Source: Paenibacillus arenilitoris
Lineage (GTDB): Bacteria > Bacillota > Bacilli > Paenibacillales > Paenibacillaceae
Assembly: GCF_014705655.1 (NCBI RefSeq)
Contig: NZ_JACXIY010000052.1
Location: 1 to 39,213 of the forward strand
DNA length: 39,213 nucleotides
Direction of reading: 5' to 3'
In this document: piece by piece, positions 33,001-39,213 of the stretch
How the letters are laid out: every line of letters starts with the position of its first letter
Position numbering within the stretch: the stretch's first letter is position 1
Made by a program: the position numbers and the translations under genes
Notes under the pieces: model-generated
Databases searched by the model: none
The model's input: the letters and a program-made list of their open reading frames with translations, nothing else
Told to the model about the DNA's origin: nothing

Positions 33001-33153
33001 CGCGAAGCAGATCGCGTCGAAAATCGACGTCTTCCCCGCGCCCGTATTTCCCGAAATGACAAATAGACGACGATCCTCCAATTGTCCGAAATCGATCGTC
33101 TCCGTATCGCGATACGGTCCGAAAGCGGTCATCGTCAGCTTCAGCGGTCTCAT
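30061..33153 (-). CDS. sbcC: Exonuclease subunit SbcC (SMC-like ATPase)
   Basis: Large subunit of the SbcCD (Rad50-Mre11 type) nuclease that opens hairpins and processes double-strand ends. 1030 residues: N-terminal Walker A GNTGAGKTSIFDAI, Q-loop MLPQGEFRKLL, long coiled coils rich in Glu, Arg, Ala and Leu on both sides of the zinc hook CPVCG (521-525), then the C-terminal signature LSGGEKFNASLCLALG and Walker B MMFIDEGFGSLD. The start overlaps the sbcD stop by 4 bases. The long + strand open frames over it are shadows of its GC-rich codons. Confidence 0.96.
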   Translation of the reverse strand: MRPLKLTMTAFGPYRDTETIDFGQLEDRRLFVISGNTGAGKTSIFDAICFAIYGSASGEDRSDPRMLRSHFAEEDTHTAVSFEFAVGRRSFLVMRQMPHRKGGNKSETGGKAELYETTDGEAVPAVDRFAVSDVNAKLEAIIGLTKDQFSQIVMLPQGEFRKLLTSDTDNKEEILRKIFRTELYERLESRFQQKNRELHDLLKDERATESAYMKQAREALPVREDGGLARTFRQEAYSAAQVLEALEEELAHYGSLAAASERRKGEMAAELELGENRLREAIALNAKHDELERKQSQYEQLDARKEEYETKERRLALADRAARLEPYEEQAERAKADAEAKRSRLAIRQESLEAADRASALAAEQFRTEELREGERRQAEQELHRLTELAPAVRALARQRQEVETLLKEEQGCGAKLAACETELARLREAKQALGIRIKETESETVPLAGKLDRLRQIEQQGKQLKRLADIEKELARIAQLETAFRQSMEQARLEHERLETAWIEGQASMLAAHLHDGKPCPVCGSESHPAKAEPAADVPSRERLQQSKEQLGAAERELAEASAQAAAALAAREEGAKELAEYGVQARNPEEQRGMLLQQWRQLKEETDRLQAKVQQLPDMRSEAEGLEQLLEKQLAERERRQQQQQRLVIDRTTRQSALQQELDRIPEQLRTSERLEAKLAEQRALADRLNAAWKLAQERLQAASTKLAEQKAYAEQAAQQLVEAESSLVAAQERQREELLKAGFDDAGHYREAAMAAPDREAVRTELDSYRQAAALLERQLAELRQELDGKPRIDIAGLQERLADLKRRLEQAIKDAESALRIGREAQRLSASIAEASGRVRALEAMLEEVMDVYQMLKGDNALKISFERYILIEFLEHILYAANERLKGLSNGQFELQRSDRLETRGKQSGLGLDVYDAYTGQNRDVKTLSGGEKFNASLCLALGMTDVIQSHQGGVSIEMMFIDEGFGSLDEESLQKAIAALVDLQKAGRMIGVISHVQELKDAFPACLEVNKTKEGFSRTRMTLK

Positions 33154-34319
33154 ACGGCGCCTCCTTCCTCGCGAAGCAGTCCGAAGTACGTCTCCGCGAA
33201 CAGCCGTTTCTTCGCCTCTTCCAGCGGCTGCCCCTTCACTTCCCGGTAGAAGGCGGCGAACAGCTCGATCGGATCGGCTTCCCGCCTACCCTGCCCGCTC
33301 GCCTTCCCTTCAGACGGATTGCCGCCCCCTCCGGCATGGACGGCCCTTCTATCTACGTGAAGGGCGTTCGGATAGACCGTACGCACCTTCTCCATCGGGA
33401 ACAACACCGGGTTGTCGTTCAGCAGCGTGACGAATACGTAATCCTCGCTGAGCGGATGCTTCTCGAGCTCCTCCAGCGGAGCCTCGACCCGCCTCATGTC
33501 GCGCAGCGGCTTCAGCTCGCGCTTCTCGACCTTCACTTCTCCCGCGGCGCCAAGCTCGACCGCGAGATAGCCCTTTGCGTGCTTCTCCTCGGAAATCGAA
33601 TATTTGAGCGGGGAACCCGCGTACCGGATCGATTGGCTCCGGACAAAATGCGCCTGGTGCAGGTGGCCCAGCGCCGTATAATGGAAAGGCTCGAAATGCA
33701 CGGCGCTGACATGCTCCGCTCCGCCTATGGCGAGCGGTCTTTCGGAATCGCTCGTGTTGCTCTCCGGCTCCCCCGCAGGCGTAACGAAGGCATGTCCGAC
33801 AAGCACGTGCCTGGCGGCCGGATCGAGCGAGGACGACAGCTTCGCGATCAACGCGCGCATCGCGTCGTCGTGCGTACGGATCGACTCATCGCCAATCGCA
33901 TAGCGGACGGCGGCCGGATCCGCGTAAGGAATAAGGTGAAAATGCACCTCGCCGAACGCGTCGCGCAGCACGACCGGCTTCAGCTCCTCTCTCAGCTGGC
34001 CGGCCAAATACAAGCCGCGGCTCTCCATTAACTTCGTTCCGAAATTGATCCGGTCGGGGCTGTCATGGTTGCCCGCTATCGCCAGCACCGGCGTGTTCAG
34101 CTCCAGGACGATTCGTCCGAGCAGCTCGTCCAGCAGCTCGACCGCTTCGGTCGGCGGCACCGCCCTGTCGTAGAGGTCTCCGGCTATGATGACGGCGTCC
34201 GGCTTCTCCTCCTCTACGGCCTGCAAGAGCTGCCTCAGCACGTAGCGCTGATCTTCCGTCATATAGACGCCTTGAACCAGCTTGCCGAGATGCCAGTCCG
34301 CCGTATGGAACAACTTCAT
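33150..34319 (-). CDS. sbcD: Exonuclease subunit SbcD (Mre11-like)
   Basis: Metal-dependent nuclease subunit. 389 residues from the start MKLFHTADWHLGK, chosen at ATG 34317-34319 because SbcD proteins begin this way; the frame also allows 34352 and the ATG four codons upstream, right after GGGGAAAGG. Metal-binding motifs are all present: HTADWHLG, IIAGDLYDRA, AGNHDS, VGHAF and GHLHQAH. Near residue 340 there is a Gly/Arg-rich, probably disordered insertion (AGGGGNPSEGKASGQGRRE) before the C-terminal capping region. First gene of the pair. Confidence 0.95.
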   Translation of the reverse strand: MKLFHTADWHLGKLVQGVYMTEDQRYVLRQLLQAVEEEKPDAVIIAGDLYDRAVPPTEAVELLDELLGRIVLELNTPVLAIAGNHDSPDRINFGTKLMESRGLYLAGQLREELKPVVLRDAFGEVHFHLIPYADPAAVRYAIGDESIRTHDDAMRALIAKLSSSLDPAARHVLVGHAFVTPAGEPESNTSDSERPLAIGGAEHVSAVHFEPFHYTALGHLHQAHFVRSQSIRYAGSPLKYSISEEKHAKGYLAVELGAAGEVKVEKRELKPLRDMRRVEAPLEELEKHPLSEDYVFVTLLNDNPVLFPMEKVRTVYPNALHVDRRAVHAGGGGNPSEGKASGQGRREADPIELFAAFYREVKGQPLEEAKKRLFAETYFGLLREEGGAV

Positions 34320-34512
34320 TCGATCGATCATCCTTTCCCCATCGGCCGGCATGCGGCCGCAACATCATGACTCTATTCTACCATTCGTTCGGCCGCAGCG
34401 CATAGAGCAGACGTTCGTCCTAATTTGCGTTGTTGCGCTCGACCGCTAATCGCGTTAAAGTTAAGAGCGACTATAAGGAAACGGTTATACTGCTATCGGA
34501 GGTTTATGATCG

Positions 34513-35760
34513 GTGTCTCGTATTTTGAACGGCTTATCCAAAAATTACGTCCTGCTGTTGATCGTCGTATTCGGCGGCTTCCTCATCTTCGGCTTCTCGG
34601 AAAACATTAAAGGCCCCGCCCTTCCCCGCATGCAGGCGGAGCTGTCGCTTGACGAGCTTCAGGTCGGCGTGCTGCTCGCCTTCAATTCGCTCGGATACCT
34701 GCTTGCCTGCAGCTTTACCGGCTGGCTGGCGCGCAAAGCCGGCCTCAAGCTTACGACCGCGCTCGCCTTCGTCTCCATGGCGCTCTCGGGCGTATGCATG
34801 TTCTTTGCGGCCAACTATGCCGCGCTCTCCGGCGCTTATTTTCTTATGTATATCGGCAACGGGATATTGGAGATTGCGCTTGCGATACTGGCTGCGCGCA
34901 TCTTCGTCAAGAACACCGGCGCGATGATGAATCTCGCCCATTTCTTCTACGGGCTTAGCTCCACCTTCGCGCCGCTCATCGCCGCTTCCTTGATGGGCGT
35001 CCAACTGCAAGGCTCCGAGCTCGGCTGGCGCGGCATGTATATGCTGATGCTCGCTTTGTCCGTCCTGCCGCTTCTGCCGGGCTTATTCGCCCGCTATTCG
35101 GGAGAGGAAGAGTCGCAAGGCGAGCGCAAATCGCTAAAGGACTTCGTCCGCGATCCGGTCGCGTGGCTCATCGTCATCGTGCTGTCGTTCGGCGTCGTTT
35201 CGGAGCTTGCCGTAGGCGGCTGGCTCGTCAATTTTCTGGAGAAAGCGTACGGCTGGAGCGGCGACGCCGCGGCCCGCATGCTGTCCGCCTTCTTCTTCTG
35301 CTTCATGCTGGCTCGGCTGCTCCTCGGCCCCGTCACGGACAAAATCGGCTATACGATGTCGCTCATTCTTCTCTCGGCCTTCTCCGGCCTATGCTCGATC
35401 GCAGCGGTCATCATCGGCGAGCCCGGCGCGTTTCTGTTCGCGCTCGCGGGCGTCGGCATCGCGCCGATCTACCCGACCGTCATGGCTTTGCTCGCCAGGA
35501 GGTACGCCAGCAGCGCGGATACGGCCATTACGTTCACCGTCACGCTGATGGGCATCGCCAGCGTCATCGGCAACTTCGCGATCGGCGCCGTCACGGACGG
35601 GATCAAGCACCTGTTCGCCGGCGGAGGAGGGATGGAGTCGGACGGTCTCATCGCGGGGCTTTCGGCCGGCTATCTGTTCATCGGAGCCTGCGCGCTGCTC
35701 TGTTCGGCGGCCTCCGTCATCCTGTACGCGATGTTGAAACGAAGAAACGCGGTGCTGTGA
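34513..35760 (+). CDS. MFS transporter
   Basis: Major facilitator permease, 415 residues, about 12 hydrophobic segments, with GFSENIKGPALPRMQAELSL in the first loop region and GWLARKAGLKLT as the loop 2-3 motif. The overall pattern resembles the FucP/GlcP-type sugar:proton symporters of Bacilli, but substrate cannot be assigned. The start is GTG 34513-34515, ten bases after GGAGG; the ATG at 34507 is in another frame. Monocistronic. The upstream 34353-34512 stretch shows no clear promoter beyond a TATACT. Confidence 0.85.
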   Translation: MSRILNGLSKNYVLLLIVVFGGFLIFGFSENIKGPALPRMQAELSLDELQVGVLLAFNSLGYLLACSFTGWLARKAGLKLTTALAFVSMALSGVCMFFAANYAALSGAYFLMYIGNGILEIALAILAARIFVKNTGAMMNLAHFFYGLSSTFAPLIAASLMGVQLQGSELGWRGMYMLMLALSVLPLLPGLFARYSGEEESQGERKSLKDFVRDPVAWLIVIVLSFGVVSELAVGGWLVNFLEKAYGWSGDAAARMLSAFFFCFMLARLLLGPVTDKIGYTMSLILLSAFSGLCSIAAVIIGEPGAFLFALAGVGIAPIYPTVMALLARRYASSADTAITFTVTLMGIASVIGNFAIGAVTDGIKHLFAGGGGMESDGLIAGLSAGYLFIGACALLCSAASVILYAMLKRRNAVL

Positions 35761-35911
35761 CAGACTGCTCCAAATGCGTCGTTCAGACAGTCGACCTCTC
35801 CGGTAGATTGCTAGAATGGACGCATTTTCTTTCACATAACCGCTCGGCTCTTGAATATATTGAATAACAACCAAATAATCATGACTAACGTTAAGGAATG
35901 AGGTGAGGGAA

Positions 35912-37066
35912 ATGGATTCCGAAAAGTTGTTTATTGTATCCCGGGAGGATTGGTCGCTTCACCGCAAAGGCTACGAGGATCAAGCCAGACACCAGGAAAA
36001 GGTACAGGAAGCAATTAAGCAAAACCTTCCCGATCTGGTTTCCGACGAGAGCATCGTCCTATCCGACGGGCGTCGTACGATCAAAGTGCCGATCAAAAGC
36101 CTTGACGAGTCTCACTTTATCTATAATTACAACAAGAAGCAGCACGTAGGACAAGGGGACGGAGATTCGCAGGTCGGCGACGTGCTGGGCGTTGATCCGC
36201 AAGCCGCCAAAGGACCGGGCAAAGGGCAGGATGCCGGCGATCAGCCGGGCGAAGATGTCGTCGATACCGAGATCGACATCGACCAGCTCGAGGATATGCT
36301 GTTCGAGGAGCTCGAGCTCCCGAACTTGGAGCAGAAGCAGAAGGATCAGATGCAAACGACGGAAATCGTATTTCACGAAATTCGCAAAAAAGGCATCATG
36401 TCCAACATCGACAAAAAACGGACGCTTATGGAAAATTTGCGCCGCAACGCGAATGCCGGCAAAGCCGGTATCGGCGGCATCTCTCCGGACGATCTTCGCT
36501 ACAAAACATGGAACGAAGTCATTAGGCCGCAATCCAATGCCGTTATTCTCGCGCTCATGGATACGTCCGGAAGCATGGGCTCGTTCGAGAAATACTGCGC
36601 TCGCAGCTTCTTCTTCTGGATGACCAGGTTTTTGCGCCGCAAATACGAGCATGTCGAAATCGTGTTCATCGCCCATCATACCGAGGCCAAGGAAGTGACG
36701 GAAGAAGAGTTTTTCAATCGAGGCGAAAGCGGCGGCACGATCTGCTCTTCCGCTTACCAGAAAGCGCTGGAAGTCATTGATTCGCGCTACCCGACCGCGA
36801 GCTGGAACATCTATCCGTTCCACTTCTCGGACGGCGACAATTTGACTTCGGATAACGAGCGCTGCGTGAAGCTGATCGGCCAACTGATGGAGCGGAGCAA
36901 CATGTTCGGTTACGGAGAAGTTAACCAGTACAACCGGAGCAGCACGCTTATGTCGGCTTACAAGCATATAAACCACAAAAAATTCATTTATTCGGTCATT
37001 AAGGAGAAAGGCGAAGTTTATAAAGCGCTTAAAACGTTTTTCTCCAAAAAAGCGGTAGGCTCTTAA
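35912..37066 (+). CDS. yhbH: Sporulation protein YhbH
   Basis: 384 residues, close to the 392 of Bacillus subtilis YhbH. The N-terminal half is charged and contains FIVSREDWSLHRKGYEDQ. The C-terminal half is a von Willebrand A-type domain with the MIDAS motif MDTSGSMG, followed by FFFWMTRFLRRKYEHVEIVFI and HHTEAKEVTEEEFF. In Bacilli the gene belongs to the spoVR/PrkA-associated sporulation set. The start at ATG 35912 follows GAGGTGAGGG; the in-frame GTG at 35903 overlaps that site. An AT-rich stretch with ATATT and CATGACT before it could be a mother-cell promoter, but the match is weak. Confidence 0.92.
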   Translation: MDSEKLFIVSREDWSLHRKGYEDQARHQEKVQEAIKQNLPDLVSDESIVLSDGRRTIKVPIKSLDESHFIYNYNKKQHVGQGDGDSQVGDVLGVDPQAAKGPGKGQDAGDQPGEDVVDTEIDIDQLEDMLFEELELPNLEQKQKDQMQTTEIVFHEIRKKGIMSNIDKKRTLMENLRRNANAGKAGIGGISPDDLRYKTWNEVIRPQSNAVILALMDTSGSMGSFEKYCARSFFFWMTRFLRRKYEHVEIVFIAHHTEAKEVTEEEFFNRGESGGTICSSAYQKALEVIDSRYPTASWNIYPFHFSDGDNLTSDNERCVKLIGQLMERSNMFGYGEVNQYNRSSTLMSAYKHINHKKFIYSVIKEKGEVYKALKTFFSKKAVGS

Positions 37067-37071
37067 CTAAA

Positions 37072-37114
37072 AATCCCGTCCGGCTTCGCTCCATGCGCCC
37101 GGGCGGGATTTTTT
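37072..37114 (+). terminator. Intrinsic terminator after yhbH
   Basis: AATCCCG (37072-37078) pairs with CGGGATT (37104-37110), extended by CC and GG pairs inside, followed by six T. It begins six bases past the yhbH stop and also faces the pdaA end. Confidence 0.8.
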
Positions 37115-37130
37115 CTCGTCTTGCCGATCG

Positions 37131-37928
37131 TTATTCCGTAACGCTGCCGCCCTGTCCGGCGAGCTCGTCCAAGCTTTTAAACTCGTAGCCTTGGCGGCGC
37201 GCCTCATCGATCATGCTGCCCAAAGCTTCCGTATTGTCCTTCGATACCGAATGGAGCAAAATGATCGCGCCCGGATGGAGCTGCTTCATGACTTGGTCGT
37301 AAGCATAGCGCGCTCCTCGCTGCGCATTGACGTCCCAGTCTTTATAGGCAATGGACCAGAACACGTTCGTATACCCGAACCGCTTGCTTGCCGCCAATAC
37401 CCTTTCGTTAAAAATCCCGCGCGGCGGCCGCAAATACTTCATCTCCCTCTGCCCGGTCAACTGCTGCACATGCTCCTTGACCTTATCGAGCTCGGCCTTG
37501 ATTTGCTCTTCGGACAGCTGCGACATATCGGGATGGCTCCACGAATGGTTCCCGACGATATGGCCCTCCGCCGCCATGCGCTTGATTAACTCCGCTTGAT
37601 CCTTCACGTAATGACCGGTGACAAAAAAGGCGGCCGGCGCTTTTTTCTCCTTCAGCACGTCCAATATTTTCGAGGTATACCCGTTCTCATAGCCGTTGTC
37701 AAACGTCAGAAAAAGCTCCTTCTTGCTTGTGTCGCCAAGGAACAATGCACCATGCTTCGTTACGATGCCCTTGAACCCTTCTTCGTCGATGGAAGGCAGC
37801 TGGCCGTTAACGCTCTTCTTGAATCCGAAGTGATACGCGCCCGGCCCCTCGGCCCGCGCGGCCGCCGGAGCCATAATGCTGCATAAGAGGACGGTCAGCG
37901 CAATGAATCGAATGCCAAGCTTCACCAT
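37131..37928 (-). CDS. pdaA: Spore cortex muramic delta-lactam deacetylase PdaA
   Basis: Secreted polysaccharide deacetylase, 265 residues, that makes the muramic delta-lactam of spore cortex peptidoglycan. A signal peptide is present (hydrophobic IRFIALTVLLCSIMAPAAA, cleavage after about residue 26). The NodB-type domain has LFLTFDNGYENGYTS (the PdaA variant with Asn in place of the second Asp), FFVTGHYV, GNHSWSHPDMS, the RPPRG motif and the C-terminal ILLHSVSKDN. GAAGGGAGTG precedes the ATG. In Bacillus subtilis pdaA is expressed in the forespore. Convergent with yhbH. Confidence 0.94.
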   Translation of the reverse strand: MVKLGIRFIALTVLLCSIMAPAAARAEGPGAYHFGFKKSVNGQLPSIDEEGFKGIVTKHGALFLGDTSKKELFLTFDNGYENGYTSKILDVLKEKKAPAAFFVTGHYVKDQAELIKRMAAEGHIVGNHSWSHPDMSQLSEEQIKAELDKVKEHVQQLTGQREMKYLRPPRGIFNERVLAASKRFGYTNVFWSIAYKDWDVNAQRGARYAYDQVMKQLHPGAIILLHSVSKDNTEALGSMIDEARRQGYEFKSLDELAGQGGSVTE

Positions 37929-37995
37929 AGTTGCACTCCCTTCTCATGTTGTTCGGCGTAACTATCGTTCCCTGATTCGGAAAGTTCTACTCCAT

Positions 37996-38044
37996 AAAAA
38001 AACCGCCTGCTTCTTCTGTCCTTTGAACAGCAAAGCAAACGGTT
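37996..38044 (-). terminator. Terminator of the tRNA cluster
   Basis: Minus strand AACCGTTTGCTT (38033-38044) pairs with AAGCAGGCGGTT (38001-38012) through 12 pairs including two G-U, then seven T (37996-38002). It follows tRNA-Pro, the last gene of the cluster. Confidence 0.85.
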
Positions 38045-38064
38045 TATCGTCGTTTGTTTAATGA

Positions 38065-38141
38065 TGGTCGGGACGACACGATTTGAACATGCGACCCCCT
38101 GGTCCCAAACCAGGTGCTCTACCAAGCTGAGCTACGTCCCG
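38065..38141 (-). tRNA. tRNA-Pro(TGG)
   Basis: 77 bases including encoded CCA. Acceptor CGGGACG/CGTCCCG, anticodon loop TTTGGGA with TGG, T-loop TTCAAAT. Last tRNA of the cluster. Confidence 0.97.
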
Positions 38142-38149
38142 AGATGATG

Positions 38150-38225
<76 letters not shown>

Positions 38226-38298
38226 ATCTAAACTACGCTTTGGTTCATGAATACGGATTGCATTCCGAATAGCCATTCAAGCTTGCTTGCGAAAAGAA

Positions 38299-38374
38299 TG
38301 GTGCCGTCGAGAGGACTTGAACCCCCAACCTACTGATTACGATTCAGTTGCTCTACCAATTGAGCTACGGCGGC
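38299..38374 (-). tRNA. tRNA-Thr(CGT), copy 1
   Basis: 76 bases with encoded CCA; identical to the copy at 38448-38523. Anticodon loop ATCGTAA gives CGT but places A at position 32, normally a pyrimidine. The acceptor GCCGCCG against CGACGGC leaves a C-A mismatch at 5-68. It may still function; a degenerate copy is possible. Confidence 0.88.
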
Positions 38375-38447
38375 ATATAAACTGCGGATCGATTCATGAA
38401 TACGGAATGCATTGCGAATAGCCATTCAAGCTTGCTTCCTAAAAGAA

Positions 38448-38523
38448 TGGTGCCGTCGAGAGGACTTGAACCCCCAACCTACTGATTACGATTCAGTTGC
38501 TCTACCAATTGAGCTACGGCGGC
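38448..38523 (-). tRNA. tRNA-Thr(CGT), copy 2
   Basis: Identical to copy 1, with the same A32 and C5-A68 mismatch, and followed by a 73-base spacer closely similar to the one after copy 1. Part of a local tandem duplication with a 149-base unit. Confidence 0.88.
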
Positions 38524-38554
38524 ACGGTACGGCTTGATCTTCATGCAAGCAATT

Positions 38555-38631
38555 TGGTTGCGGGGGCAGGATTTGAACCTGCGGCCTTCGGGTTATGAGC
38601 CCGACGAGCTACCGAGCTGCTCCACCCCGCG
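38555..38631 (-). tRNA. Initiator tRNA-fMet(CAT)
   Basis: 77 bases with encoded CCA. Initiator marks are present: unpaired C1-A72 at the acceptor end and three G-C pairs (GGG/CCC) in the anticodon stem around CTCATAA. Confidence 0.97.
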
Positions 38632-38644
38632 TCGTTATAAAAAT

Positions 38645-38719
38645 TGGTGACCCGTAGGGGATTCGAACCCCTGTTACCTCCGTGAAAGGGAGGTGTCTTA
38701 ACCCCTTGACCAACGGGCC
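38645..38719 (-). tRNA. tRNA-Glu(TTC)
   Basis: 75 bases with encoded CCA. Acceptor GGCCCGT/ACGGGTC, anticodon loop CTTTCAC with TTC. Confidence 0.96.
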
Positions 38720-38735
38720 ATATGTAAAAGTCGAA

Positions 38736-38823
38736 CGGAGAAGGAGGGATTCGAACCCTCGCACCGCTTACGCAGTCTAACCCCTTAGCAGAGGGTCCCC
38801 TTGAGCCACTTGGGTACTTCTCC
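38736..38823 (-). tRNA. tRNA-Ser(GCT)
   Basis: 88 bases with the long variable arm expected for serine. Acceptor GGAGAAG/CTTCTCC, anticodon GCT in the loop CTGCTAA. The discriminator G is followed by TTC, so CCA is not encoded and must be added by the nucleotidyltransferase, unlike the other tRNAs here. Confidence 0.95.
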
Positions 38824-38829
38824 ATGAGA

Positions 38830-38905
38830 TGGCTCCCCGAACAGGACTCGAACCTGTGACAACTCGATTAACAGTCGAGTGCTCTACCAACTGAGCTATC
38901 AGGGA
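38830..38905 (-). tRNA. tRNA-Asn(GTT)
   Basis: 76 bases with encoded CCA. Acceptor TCCCTGA/TCGGGGA, anticodon loop CTGTTAA with GTT. Confidence 0.96.
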
Positions 38906-38909
38906 AAAT

Positions 38910-38987
<78 letters not shown>

Positions 38988-39203
38988 TGAGCATCATCGA
39001 AAAGCCTTTATTTGATCTGCATATTAAGCAGAAGAAGGCATTGCGCCCTGAAAACTGGATACGAAAGATGATCTGTAGAGCCTTTAGTTTGTTTTTGGGG
39101 CCCCCGCAAAGTATTAGGAATACTCCTCGAAGCCTAAGCTTCACTTTGTGGGGTACATAAGCATATGCTTACGATGCCAGATTTTCCTGTCGGAAAACTT
39201 GTA
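38988..39203 (-). other. rRNA operon spacer between 23S and tRNA-Ile
   Basis: On the minus strand it contains CGTATCCAGTTTTCAGGG, a sequence type common in Bacillales rRNA spacers, plus several small hairpins: GTATT/AATAC around 39110-39122, GAAGC/GCTTC at 39129-39142, and the perfect palindrome TAAGCATATGCTTA at 39158-39171. No 5S rRNA gene and no open frame of note was found in it. Confidence 0.65.
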
Positions 39204-39213
39204 GGATAAGCCC
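39204..39213 (-). rRNA. 3' end of 23S rRNA (cut by window edge)
   Basis: The last ten bases on the minus strand, GGGCTTATCC, agree with the 3' terminus of 23S rRNA in Paenibacillus-like bacteria (which ends ...CGAGGGCTTATCC). Only this tip is visible, so the call rests on position before a tRNA cluster and on recall of the terminus. Confidence 0.55.

Noticed and set aside
30061..34319. SbcCD as part of an antiphage system
   Set aside because: The pair has the ordinary housekeeping form and its neighbours are transporter and sporulation genes, with no defence partners.

Overview
The window looks like a chromosomal segment of a high-GC, endospore-forming member of the Bacillales, most likely Paenibacillaceae (a Paenibacillus or Cohnella relative). 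The reasons are: sporulation genes yhbH, pdaA and a ytvI-type permease; a sufCDSUB operon in the Bacillus order; Bacillus-specific orthologues of yunC, yunD and yfkAB; strong GGAGG ribosome sites with frequent TTG/GTG starts; T-tailed intrinsic terminators; and an rRNA-linked tRNA cluster. This is inferred from protein and RNA families read by eye; no database search was possible. I see no phage, insertion sequence, CRISPR array or recognisable defence system.

Layout. 1-6300: thiamine operon on the minus strand (thiC-thiF-thiE/S fusion-thiG-thiO) behind a sigma-A promoter, a TPP riboswitch, an intrinsic terminator and a second hairpin that covers the thiC ribosome site. 6330-11105: a GT4 glycosyltransferase, a YtvI-type permease, the radical SAM protein YfkAB and an HD-GYP protein. 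11243-16197: molybdenum cofactor region, with moaA, a small oxidoreductase-fold protein and a YunD-type nucleotidase leftward, and a moaD-moaE fusion plus moeB rightward from a shared divergent control region. 16289-17344: a second HD-GYP protein. 17414-22591: sufCDSUB Fe-S assembly operon. 22765-25781: a DUF1802 gene and the methionine salvage pair mtnK-mtnA. 25892-29975: yunC, an unrecognised 166-residue protein, a PAS-GGDEF-EAL protein, a DUF423 protein and a small membrane protein. 30061-34319: sbcD-sbcC nuclease. 34513-37928: MFS transporter, yhbH, pdaA. 38065-38987: nine tRNA genes on the minus strand, downstream of the 3' end of a 23S rRNA gene that is cut by the right edge.

How it fits together. 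Sulfur handling is the main theme. Two ubiquitin-like sulfur carriers (ThiS, MoaD), their two paralogous E1-like activating enzymes (ThiF, MoeB), the SufS/SufU sulfur-transfer pair and methylthioribose salvage all lie within about 26 kb. Both carriers are fused to other enzymes: ThiS is the C-terminal domain of ThiE, so its Gly-Gly end is free, whereas MoaD is the N-terminal domain of a MoaD-MoaE protein, so its Gly-Gly is buried and must presumably be released by cleavage. A lesser theme is cyclic-di-GMP turnover (two HD-GYP proteins and one GGDEF-EAL protein).

Nothing here is clearly a wholly undescribed system. The best leads are the carrier fusions, the double-hairpin thiC leader, the mtnK leader, the operator-like repeats at suf and moa, and the tandem tRNA-Thr array with odd acceptor and anticodon-loop bases.
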